DNA from: Aphrophora alni
Taxonomy: Eukaryota; Arthropoda; Insecta; Hemiptera; Aphrophoridae
Length of the DNA: 64,000 nucleotides
Assembly: GCA_963513935.1 (NCBI GenBank)
Contig: OY740768.1
Location: 64,088,786-64,152,785, forward strand
Direction of reading: 5' to 3'
The notes beneath the pieces were generated by a model, which saw only the letters and a list, made by a program, of their open reading frames with translations, did no database searches and was not told the DNA's origin. Made by a program: the position numbers and the translations under genes. Shown here piece by piece: positions 1 to 12,100 of the stretch. Each line of letters starts with the position of its first letter. Within the stretch, counting starts at the first letter, position 1.

Positions 1-381
1 AAATTTCAAGATGGCAGTGAAAATTCAAATTTAGTATACCTACTATATACATGAAATAAAATTTGATTTTATATTTATTAGTACTTACAGAGCAGATCCA
101 TAAGTTGTATGATTTATTACAGATTTAACGGCATTTTACCTTCCCATATATATAAATGGATGTTGGTATATCTGTTTGAGCTTCGACACCGGTTGACCAA
201 TAACCATGAAAGTTGGCAAATGTATGTATTTTTTCATAGAGAAGGTTTTTATGGCATATCTTTTGTTGTGACTCACCACTAGATGGACACACAACAACTA
301 TCTAAATAAATAATGTTGATTTCAAAATTGATAACCTACGGATTATGCCATACTCTCCTATTCTTTTGAAATCTCTCAATT

Positions 382-2649
382 AACATGGAGGCCTGCAATT
401 CAGTTAAATCAATAAAATACATTAGTAAATATGTGAATAAAGGCAGCATTAGGCAGTTTTTGGACTTGTGAATTCCAATGTACTCGTCAATGTAATACAA
501 CAATTTCAAATGGAACATTATATTAGCAGTAACGAAGCTGTATGGCGAATTCTTAGTTTCGAAATTCATGAACGCTTACTTGCTGTCATGAACGAGTCAA
601 TTTCACACAAGATAATGCAGCCCAGAGAGCTGCAGATCCACCAAACACAATGCTGACTGCTTTTTTAAAATTGTGTGGCACTGACGAATTCTCAAAAATG
701 TTGTTGTATCATGAAATCCTGCACTATTACACTTGACATCAATCAATCAAGACATTTTGCAGAAGAAAACGAGGCGCCAGACATTCCTCGATAGCTGCCA
801 TATTTTCTACTGGCATATTGGTATGAGTATATACTGTTCATACATATAATCGTGAATGCTACTATTTGTGAATACTGTTTCACATGGTCAAAGGATCACC
901 TTCGTTTGTAGCAACCTTACCTCGTTTGTATCACCTTCGTTTAAAACCTTTGATGGTCAAGTGTGTCAGACATACAGAGAAACATGTTTCAAACTTGGTT
1001 TGCTTGAAAATTATCAACATTGGGACAACACATTGACAGAAGGATCTGAAATGTGTCATCCTCAACAAATACAAACTCTGTTCGCCATAATTTTGAAAAC
1101 CTGTGCACCTTCTTATCTAAAACATCTATGAGAAAAACACAAAGAAAATATGAGCGAAGACATACTTCTCAGAGCACACAGAGAGAACTCCAAACTCGAT
1201 GTACAATATTCAAAAGAGATTTTTAATGAAGCGCTGATATCACTTGAGGATATATGTATGTCGATTAACAGCAAAATCCTCAATCAACTTGAGCTATTTT
1301 CACCGGAATGTGACAGAAACAATATTGTCAATAGAGACGTATTGCGAGAAAAACACTATGACGTTGATGCGCTGCAAGTTTATGTTGAGACAGAGAAAAA
1401 GCTATTAACAAATGATTGACTCATGTACGACACAGTTATGGAGTATGTACGAAGTGGAAATAGTAGACTTCTTTTTCATGATGTATCAGGAAGAACATGA
1501 AAAACATTTCTACTCAATTTTACACGCTGAAATTTGAATGAAGGATGATATTGCTGTGGCTGTGGCATCATCGGGGATTACAGTAATGCTACTTGATGGA
1601 GGACGCATTTTTCATTCAATTCTCAAGCTGAAATTGAATTTAAATCTAGCTACAGATCCTCTTTGCAACATTGGAAAAAAATATCTGGAATGACAACTGT
1701 ATTTAAAAATGCCAAATCATTATTTGGGATGAATGTATCACGACCAATATGAAAGGACTTGAGGGACTTGATAGTACTCTACGAAATTTTTGAAGAGATC
1801 AACGTCAAGTGGGTGGAGCTCTGAAATTGCTCGCCGATGATTTCCGTCAAATTTTGCCTGCCATTTCAAGATCAACACCAGCAGATGAGCTGAACACTTG
1901 CCTGAAGAATTCGGCTCTCTGAAGACATGTGAAGAAAATTATACTGTCAATCAATATGTGTGTGCATTTACTTGGAGATGTTTTTGCACAAACATTTGCC
2001 AGTTCCCACTGAACTTTTGTCAACTTCAGTCACCAATTGAAGATCTTGGAAAGAAGGTTTTTCCAAACATCGCCAACAACTTCAGGAATCACGATTAGCT
2101 ACGCGAGCAAGCTACCTTAGCTCCAAGAGTGATGATGTCTTTCGAATCATTAATAAGATTTAATTAAAAATGCCTGGTGCGGTTACGAAATACAAATCAA
2201 TTAACACAGTTACAGAAGAGGATCAAGCTGTTAATTATCCAGTAGAATCTCTCAATTTCACTAATACTGCTCCTTCAGAATCTCAACATCCTAAAGTTGT
2301 GCAATGAAGCCAGACTTTCCGTGAAAAAACTGATGCCGAATGACATTGAAGCAACAATAATTAATGGCAAAAGTAAAGGAGAAGATGTGCTGATTCCAGG
2401 CATTCTAATGATTCTCACTAATTTTCCCTTCACATTCAAATGACTACAATTTCCTGTGCATCTTGCATTTGCGATGACTATCAACAAAGCTCAAGGGCAG
2501 AAACTGCGTGTTGCCGGATTAAATTTAGAAAATCCATGTTTATTGCACGATTAACTATATGTTGGTTACTCCAGAGTAGGGAGTCCAAAAACTCTGAACA
2601 TCTATACACCAAATCAGAAAAAAAAGAAAAAATACTGTTTATCCACTAG
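382..2649 (+). pseudogene. Decayed Helitron Rep/Pif1-helicase gene
   Basis: Helitrons are rolling-circle DNA transposons with a Rep nuclease joined to a Pif1-type helicase. A stepwise, frame-broken match is readable from CNSVKSIKYISKYVNKG (end of the Rep region), through YISSNEAVWRILSF, FDGQVCQTYRETCFKLGLLE (856-1131), SEDILLRAHRENSKLD, a worn Walker A (VSGRT*KT, near 1490), DDFRQILPAISRSTPADELN (Walker B and after), EEDQAVNYPVESLNF, and at the end FAMTINKAQGQKLRVAGLN with the frame changing between 2440 and 2600. Stops and frameshifts are many. The N-terminal Rep and both Helitron ends were not located. It lies in an intron or downstream of the myosin, antisense to it. Confidence 0.85.
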
Positions 2650-4914
2650 CGTTAATCTACATGTTAGAATTAGTTTAAATTAATTTGAATTCATTTTATA
2701 AGCAAAAGGAATACTCAAAATAAATTTTCATTGAATTATTAATAAAAAAAACTAAATAGTTCTTATTAAATTTATACCAATAAAAACAATAGAATATCAT
2801 CAGTAAAGCAATCTTTCATTTTTCTACATTTTCTATAACAAATTATATATTCGACATTGCATAATAATATGGATTATCCATTTTAAAATATATACAGAGG
2901 TAAATAAATTTACACAGGCATGGCAACGTTTGCCAGGTTTTGCTAATAATATCTGCTCAAAAAATCGATATCGAGTTTTATCCAGATATATCGGTTTTGA
3001 GGTCATCTGAATAAAAAAATGTGGTTTTGAGAATGACGCCACCTTGTTGTGAATCTTCTATCATATGAGCAGTGCTCTACAATCCAAAAGTTTGGACTAA
3101 ATTTAATTAAATTTATTAGGTGGGCATTTTTTGGCCATATATTGTATCATTTCTTCACTTTTTTTATAACTCGTAGTTAGCTACCCTAAAAAATAACACA
3201 AACAAAATTATAATTTTCTCAAAATCGGGTTTTACGATTTTGAACAAGTTTTGCCCAAGTGTATGAACCCAAACAAGATGATTTAGTCGCTATCTCTCCA
3301 AAAATACCGGTTTGTGAGTTATCATTAAAAACAAAAATCGGTCATGTTTATAAAAGACGTAATTTCTCAAAAATAACTCTACTTATTTCGATCAAATTTT
3401 AGTGAAAATGTGAAGATTGATTACTGTACCCTTGTGAAAAAATATAATTAAAAAATATATATTATAGTTGTGGAATAAATAGTAAAAACAAAAATAAACC
3501 TAGACTGCTGTCATTAATAGCTCGATTTTAATCCAATACAATTTACTCTGAGGATGTGTTTATAACACAATCAAAGCAAGGTTATAAATATTTTTTAAGA
3601 CAGTGTCAAGATTGTTTGATCTTTTTAATTAACAACAACCGAATGACTATTATTTTGGTGACAATTAGTTTTGGTTTGTTTTTTATTTGGTTTAGGGGAG
3701 GGGTGAGTGGTAATGATTATATAATGTATTTAGAGTTTATTTTTCTTGTTTTGTGTAGAAGATAATAATGTATTAAAATGAAATAATTAAGCACACACTA
3801 TGTGTACTGTGAGATGAACTACCAAGGACTTACGTCAGTCTGATAATCAAAATATATGTACTGGGTCGATTTTAATGACATTGGGTCCTCAGGCACTCAC
3901 TATAGTGAGTACAGGATTGACAATCTTGAGGCACTGGATCTACACCTTTTTCACATAGTCTTCAGTTAGATTCCTCTGTTTCATTTTTCCTAACAGATCT
4001 CTCTTGTTCTTTTCTGACCCTGATGCTATTAGAATATTCAAAAGCTAGGGGTCATTATTTCATCTTGTTATATTCTTTTTTTCTATATAAAGTTATTATG
4101 ACAGAGGTTTTTCACCAAAGCTGTGATGAAAGAGAACAACAAAAGAGAAAAATTGGCATTCGTGATGTATGAAAGCTTTTTCATGAGATTTTTTGATAAT
4201 AATTACAGTATAGTGCTATTAAGACTTTTCTAAATCCTGTTGTAACTGAATGCCTTTGTTACTAATGTTACAATATTATTCTACTTGTAACTTGTAACTT
4301 GTACAATTTTCTCTGAATCTTCTACCGTTCACAATTTTGATATCTTTATGTTAAGATACATTTGATTGAGAAAAATGAAATTAATTACAAGTAACGTAAA
4401 TGTAATAAAAATGTAAAAGGTTTTATAGCATGGATTATTTGTGTTCAAAGAACGATAATAAAAAGTTGAATGTTGACAGACAGACAGACAGACAGGATTT
4501 CAGAATAGTTAAACTTACAGAACAAAGTATGTGTGTTATTTAGAAAATTTAGAAAACAATATTTAGTTTAGAATTCCATAATTAAAATAATAACTACAAC
4601 AAAATTAACTAAATTGGTATGTTTAATGAAATTGAGAGACGGTTATTTTGAATGAAGTTGTCGTAAATGGACTGCACACTATAGACCAATGAAAAGATAG
4701 ATAGAAGTAGTGGGGGAATGCACAAGCGGTTCTAGCAAGAACGAGGAGTCTCTTACCATTATGATGAAGGAACTGTTATGATTATGAGTTAGTCATCTAG
4801 AAGGTTAGATCAACAGTAGGCTGATCGCCTAAAATATCTAGTGCGACGATCAGTGCATATTCCATCGTTTGATACTTTTATTTAAGTTGTATCTAAAACT
4901 AAATTCAGTGCAAA

Positions 4915-5084
4915 GATTGGCTTGCTATACGACGATGCCCGACGATGTCGCAAGGCGAAACAATTGTAGCTCATTTATACTATTAAATATTTGAAACTTT
5001 AAGCTTTTGCTTTATTTTATCCTTGAATATGGAGTTTCAACAAGAAATATCTGCTATTACATTAAAATTGATTGGCTTGCTATA
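4915..5084 (+). mobile_element. Short Penelope-like fragment with 15-bp target-site repeats
   Basis: A 140-bp insert (4930-5069) is flanked by a perfect 15-bp direct repeat, gattggcttgctata, at 4915-4929 and 5070-5084. The insert matches the repeat at 52700-52934, including the segment around gcaaggcgaaacaattgtag. Long target-site duplications and a hammerhead-like core (4937-4972) suggest a Penelope-like element end. A SINE is the alternative. Confidence 0.6.
4937..4972 (+). ncRNA. Hammerhead-ribozyme-like motif, copy 1
   Basis: Reads CCGACGA, a stem gtc-GCAA-ggc, then GAAAC-AATT-GTA. This has the layout of the minimal hammerheads reported in Penelope-like elements (CUGANGA, stem II, GAAA, very short stem III, GUA cleavage site). 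The normally invariant U at the second core position is C, and stem I pairs over only about two bases, so activity is doubtful. Confidence 0.4.
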
Positions 5085-7076
5085 GCAAATAATACATTAT
5101 AATTGGTAATTAATGTCTTATAAAAAGTAGAGACAATCTACTTTAAACTATGGCGTCGTAATGTAATGAAAGACATTGGTTTTAATAATAGCTAACTGAA
5201 TTGTTTGAATTTTTGATTTGAATTTGATCGTAAAGACTTTTTGCAACAAGAACTATTTGAACATTTAATTTTAAATTTAATATTGTGAGTATTTGAACAA
5301 GAACTAATATTTAATTTTTATAAAACTAATGTCTAATAATTAGTACTATTCACTGTACGTATTTTATAGAAAGCTAAGAAAAATGGCTTTACTAGATGTT
5401 GTATGTTTATTATATAATTAGAACTTTTTAATAAATGTATGTTTTATTTCAGAGGTTTTCATGATCATTTTCCGTATCAAGTACATTTTCTTGTAATTCA
5501 CGACCCAAGGTAAAAAGAGTAAATTTAATAAGTGTTTGTGCTTTTATCACAAAATGGCGCTAACAAGTAAAGTAACTTCATCTAAAATAAAATAAATAGA
5601 TTTTTTTTTTTTAAATAAATTTATGTAATAATATTTTTTCTCTACCTATATTTTTAAATTATTACAATCTATATACATTCTACAATCTACATTCTTGTAG
5701 TAGTGGGTTTTAGAGGACTTCACACCAGTAGTCATGGAGCAAGGTTTAAGGTATATCCCCTTTCTCCCGCCGCCACCAACCCTAGATCGCCCTACCCAAA
5801 ATATGCCACAATATTCCACCTACTACTTCATAATTTATAAAATATTTTCCCCCTACCCCAAAATTCCCACCCCCAAATACTGAATCAACCAAAAAATGTT
5901 TTTAAACTTACCCAACCCATTTTAAAAAATACACCCCTCCATATTTTGATCTTTTCCAAAACTAAACTAACCCAAAACATTTTGGAAAAATAACCCCATC
6001 CCCAAGATAATTTACTCTTCCAAATTTTTGACCAACAATAGCAAAAATCAAAAAATTTGAGCCATTGAACGGTTTACTCTTTAGACCGTTTTTGTTACAA
6101 TCCTTTTGAAATTCAAAAAATAACAGTAATAAAATATTTTAATATATAATAAAAGTCTAATAATGTTCAATAATAAATTATATAATTATTATTATTAACT
6201 AATACTGACAACTCCAACATGTTATTAGAAATTCTAAACTAATTTCACAGCCTACTCTAATAATATCAATCTAAACATCTAAACTGAACACTAATAAATA
6301 TTGGAAATATTGTATGAATAGCAATTTAGAGTGTAGAGGGATTTTGTAGATTTTTTTTACCCTAAAATTGCAAGGATTTTGATATATCATACACATAATA
6401 ATTCATTTTAAATATTTGTTTAAAAAAAAATTATGTCCCAAAGGGTTTAAAATGGATAACATTGGGGAATATTTATAATCATTCTTCTTGCATGATCTTA
6501 TACAATGGACTGTCTTTAAAGGCTACATTTTAGTAAACTGTGGCCACTGTGGTCTTGACTATATAAACTAACTTTGTGAAGGAAGACTGTAATCTCCAGG
6601 TGCAGAATAATTGAGTCGGTTTATTGGAGTTGTGCCAGTGATAAGCAAAGCAATGTCGACGGTGGGATAGAACTTCTCTGAATAGAGTAGGGAGGGATGA
6701 AAAGGTTTCCCTATCACACTGCTCACATTAATATTGCAACACTAGTGGATTTAAGTTGTTTACATCACTATTTGTACAATAAACAAGAAAAGCCAATAAA
6801 CAATGTTACATACTTAAAATTTTTCCTTCTTAGTTAAATTAGTTTTATATTTAAACAATCCATTTTAAGAGCTTGAGTGCAATAATTCATTGCTATTATT
6901 ATTTTTAACTCTTTCAAAGCTAAAACTCTTAATGATATCACATCTATAAACAATCCCATCACATGTTACAAAATATTATATATATTCAGACACATTAGAT
7001 GTTCTAGCACTTAAAATAGTTCAAAAGACTTAAAACAACAGTTTTATCACCAGTTGTGGATTCTATTCTAACTTAC

Positions 7077-7366
7077 AGCTTCTTTCTCAGTGACTGGAAA
7101 CCTGTCTGATCTAAGCCCATGCAGTACTTGATGGTATAAAAGTTCTTTCTCCACAGGGTCTTCAAGATCCATGTACTGATCCAAAAATAAGTGTTTTTTG
7201 AATAAAAAGAAATGATGTTGTTTACGAGTGGGTTTATTAGTTTGGCTGTTTGTATTATTAGAATTGGCATTACGATAGCGTTCCCATTTGGACATAACAT
7301 CAGCAACTTTTTCTTCACCGACTAGACTTCTTTCGGAATTCCCAAGTATTTCATAAATAGCATAGC
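7077..7366 (-). CDS. Myosin exon 23: FERM-2 F1 end to F2 start, last exon found
   Basis: Reads [20 protein letters not shown], then [11 protein letters not shown], an Asn/Thr-rich insertion, [20 protein letters not shown] and [20 protein letters not shown], ending EKEA|gtaag. The donor and the incomplete FERM show the gene continues leftwards, but no matching F2/F3 exon is visible in 1-7076. Confidence 0.93.
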
Positions 7367-9051
7367 CTGAAATCATAAAAAATGTATGTTATGTATTTTG
7401 TATTATACTGTGTTAATGGGAAAATAGTGAAATACTGTATACCCAGGTAATATTACCTTATTTGTATTAAGATACCTTATATATATTGTTAAGATATTTA
7501 TTTCAACAGAAAAAAAAGAGACAGAATAAATGACTGATGACTATTTTATTGGGTGAAATTATGACTACACACACGTCTCTTCTGAGAGAGATAAAGTGAA
7601 GGGGCTACCTTACGCTTTCACTTTTCTTCTCTTTCCAATTGAGTAGAATAAACAGGAATTGTCATGTACCGTAATAAAAGAAAGTAATAAGTCTAACAAA
7701 ATATTACATACAAACAAACAAACAAATACCCTAAAAAATTCACAAAAACTCTTTAATTTGTATTTTTTTAAAACATTGCAACAGAAAAATAAAGCATATC
7801 AAGCATAGGTGGAAAAAAAATTAGCTAGATAAAATCATCACTAGTATTATAGTTTTAATCATGGAACTTTATAACAGTATAATTGAAAAATATTATAACA
7901 CTAGCTAAATCATGAGTTGGTCAAGGCTACAGTTCATTAGCTTATTTTAAAACAAATTATGTAAAAAACTGATTATAAAACTAATTACCCAAAGCTGATT
8001 CTCGTAAACCTATTTTTTTCTTGACCAATTCCATCACATCTCTAGCTGTGGCTGAAGGGTGAAATTCAACAGCATGGTACTGACCATCCATAAAATGAAA
8101 TCTTGCATAAATTGGCCTACGATTAATAGTACACATAATTTCTTCTCGAGATGGTGGCCACTGTCTCCTTCGTGTACCTTGCGTCTTGGAAAGACACTGT
8201 GTAACCAACAAATACAACTTTGTAACTAATTTAAAAATTTTAAACTATGATTTTATTAATTTTTACAATAAAGACAAATAAATAAAACATATTTTTCTTC
8301 TACTCCTATTTTTTTTAGTATAATTTACAAAAAACAAGAAGATATCTTTTATTGATATAGTTTAATTGGTCATTTGCCATCATTTGTGTATAAAAAAACT
8401 AATACATAAATGAAACGCCAACAAAATATTTAGTACAATTCACTCCAATGGTTCAAATTTTATCTATTGAACAGGACACAACAAACTAAAATAAACAGAA
8501 GAATCAGTTAATTAACAACTGTTCGATTCGGGATCTCACACGGTTTTGTGATTTCTGGTTCATTATTTTAAATATATATTAATAGCTATTGTAATGGTTT
8601 ATTTAACGGTGAGCTGGTTGATAACACAGATTTAATTTTATAAACCAACCACTGTGAAACATTAAGAACTTACATCCAAAGTGACATTGTGCAATGTGTT
8701 GGTGGTCCACAATAACTATGTGGACCCAATATCTATTATTGGGTCCATAATAACTATTATTGGCCCAATATCAAAGTAGCCTACATTATTTGTAACATTA
8801 TTTGAAATTAAAGTTTTTCAGTATCAGTTAAATATCATGAGATAAATTGAAATTAAGGTAATTGTATGTGTCCTTCTATTGACCAAGTTCAAGTAATAAA
8901 ATATTTGAGTCTGTTTATTGACTACAAGCTAACTTGGAAGCAATCTAGAATATAAATTAATGAATTTATGGTATAAGTAGTATGTATTTGTTACAAAATC
9001 GGTCAGCTGCAGCTCATTTAACATTTTCTTTGAGCTATTTTTTTAATAATT

Positions 9052-9100
<49 letters not shown>

Positions 9101-12100
9101 TAAAACCACCCACACAGGTTTTATTACCTCGAGATGTTCCAATAAATTTCAAGTTCTGTTTATATATTTTTTTATTTTATTCAAATAGCAAGATGTTATG
9201 TCTTAATTTTCTAAAAGCATTATATGTTACTTTATAAATATAAAAATTATAATTTTGTAATGGAGTAAAAATAAAAAATTAAATCAAACTTTATTGCTGA
9301 CCATGGTTTTGGCAGTTACTGGGCAGCTTAACTTATACGACCCTTTGTTTGTGTTTCATTTAACATGTAGTCCTACCAAGTACCTTTGGTCGTTAGTATA
9401 AATCTCAACTAATACATAATGTTTCAAGAGTACGTAATGTTGATAAGAGTTAAATATTTTAACTAAAGAACTAACTAAAATAAACTAAATGCCATGGTTA
9501 AATCCTATGTTGCTTCCTAACTTTGAGCCTAATGTATGAACCACCAAAGCATCCTGACAAGATATTCGATCAACATGATTTTCCTTCTTGTCATTATCAA
9601 GGAGTTTTTGGCTGAAAACTACAGGAAGACGTCAAACCCACAATAATTATATATTTTTTCCTTACCTTTTCAGCAAACCTGGCATATTTTCCTTCTTCTG
9701 TTACACAGTCTCCAGCACACCTCTTCAGATGTGAAATTAAATATTTCCTTATAAGCCTCTGAGGTGGAAGAACAACCGAACATGCAAGAGAGAGCAATGC
9801 CCAATGTCGCAAATTTACCCTGGAATTTGGATCAGGATGTTCAGTAGTTTGTTTAATCAGTTGTAAGTAGAGCTCACCAAGTAAGTTTTCTTTACTCATT
9901 GCTCGTTCCATTACATTTTGAACAAGATTAATGTGTTCATCTTCTGCTCGACGAACAGTTTCACCTGATGAAGTACATAATTTTGTTATATTATGTGTAA
10001 ATATTCATATATATAATTTTTATAAAAATGATGTTAAAATTTTTTCTAATTTACAGTGGTTCTGGAATACACTTAGTTTTCTCTTAAACATAACAAACAC
10101 ACTCTGTATACTAATGAACATAGTTTGTAAACATAATAAATTCCTACAGCTACATTCTGATAAGTAAAAAACATACAATTCTAAACATGTAAATATACTT
10201 TTAGCTATCTGTTGATAATCATATTCTCTTCTTAGTATTTTACTAAATATAATAAAATTCAAAAATGAATAAAATATTTACCATTCTGTCCAAGCCCAGC
10301 ATACTTAAGTATGATCTGAAATATTTGTAAAGCAATCTGCTCTTCCACTTCTGGGATTTTGCTAAGACTCTGTGTTAAGGCCTGTCTACTAAAAGCCCAA
10401 TAACCTAAGGAAAAACCTTTGTATGTTTCTGACACACCACCATGTTCTGCCCGTAATTTTTCCAGTCCATGTTTACTTAACCTGAGAACAAATAATATTA
10501 AAATTCAACAACTCCATACAGATAGAAGCAGATTTTCAACAATGTATTCTTTAAAATTTAACATTATTAGTATAATTGTGTTGACTATTGTATATTTTGT
10601 GCTTAACTTTTTACTAGCATACCATTTCTAACCAATTAAGCATACTAGCATCCTATTTCTTTTATTGATTTTATACAAATAATTGTAGTTTTGGTCTACA
10701 AATTGTCACATAAAAAACAAAACAAAAAAAACCTCAATACTTTACTAAATTACCACATATCAACTTGATCAAAATTATTCTATTCATTTAGCCTCCAATA
10801 AAAAGATCTACCGATAGATACATCCAAAAATACAATTTTGTTACTCAGGTCTCAAAACGGACTCAACATTGATTGTTTTGTCTCATCACAATACTTTCTC
10901 TATATTAGGTATATGTGAGAAAATAGAAATAATTTTGAACTTACATAATAAGAAAGGTTCATTTTGTCAACTTCAAAATATTTATAACTAGCAGAGTACC
11001 CGTCCTTTGTACGGGGTTGACATATATTTGTATTGAGTGTTAAGAGAGTTTTCAAGGCCAGTGGAGCGGTGCCCTGATGGAAATTCTAAATAAAAATAGG
11101 CCTATGTATTAACCAGGGACCCTAAGAATGTCCATGTAAAATTTCAGCTCAATGGGTCCAGTAGTTTTTACGTGATTGAGTAACACATACACACACACAC
11201 ACACATACAGAGACAGACACCATTAGATTTTTATAATATAATAGTATAGATAAAAAAGTGTATAATCATACAAACCTTCTGAGCGTATTTCTTATAAATC
11301 CACCAGAAATTTCTTGTGGCTTTCTTAGTGTATCACTATCCACAAGAGCTCGCCTACAGTTTACTACATTGTGATATAAACGTATTCGATCTTCATTTGT
11401 TATTGCTTTCACCTGAAAACATAAGACATTCAATTTAAAGTAGGTAGTGTTACCTATTTTTAATGATGTATGTTAAATTTACTGAACTATTTTCTTAATT
11501 TATGCTGACAAGATGAGTATTGGGATGGTATCTGTATTAGGTATTCATATTTATATTTTACAATTGTCTCCAATTACTTTGTTCTTTCTAAGTCCCACAC
11601 AAGGCGTAATTCATAACTGAATGACATTGAGTTTTTAATAATCGTGGTCAATGTTCAGTTTTTGTCAATAATTTTCTTTGAGTTAGATTCTTGGCACATT
11701 AGTTTCAATAAATTTTATTGAAATTGGTTAAATAAAATTTAAGAAGTTTAACCTTAAATAAAAGGATTTTTCCCTATTTATATAATATTGTATAAATATC
11801 TTGTGTACGTCGTCGTATACCATATTCCAAATCAGATGGAACTTCATAAAAGCAAACTGGTCAGCTTAACAGTGTAATAGTGTACATTTTCAGTTTGGTG
11901 ATCTTAAATTGAATGGGGTTTGACTCTATGCAACAAACAGGAAACATATTTTGTTTTTTGAATAAAATGAATAAAGAATAAAGTAAATAAAGAAAATAAT
12001 TAGTACAAAATGATCAGAGAAATTTATCATGTGTATGTTAATATTTAAAACAGGTATAAATTGAGTTGTAAGAAAATTGCAACGTTAACAATTTGAACAT

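Larger units (their letters stand above)
2660..7076. other. Long stretch without a recognised gene, repeats at 4915-5084
   Basis: AT-rich sequence with only short, unsupported open frames. It contains a 16-bp palindrome (3895-3910), a short (GACA)n run near 4480-4495, a C-rich, strand-skewed block (about 5740-6000), and an unexplained higher-GC open block at 6580-6740. The final myosin exons could have been expected here but were not recognised. Confidence 0.5.

Noticed and set aside
3556..3765. 69-codon hydrophobic frame
   Set aside because: Chance frame in A/T-rich DNA; no start context, domain or neighbour support.
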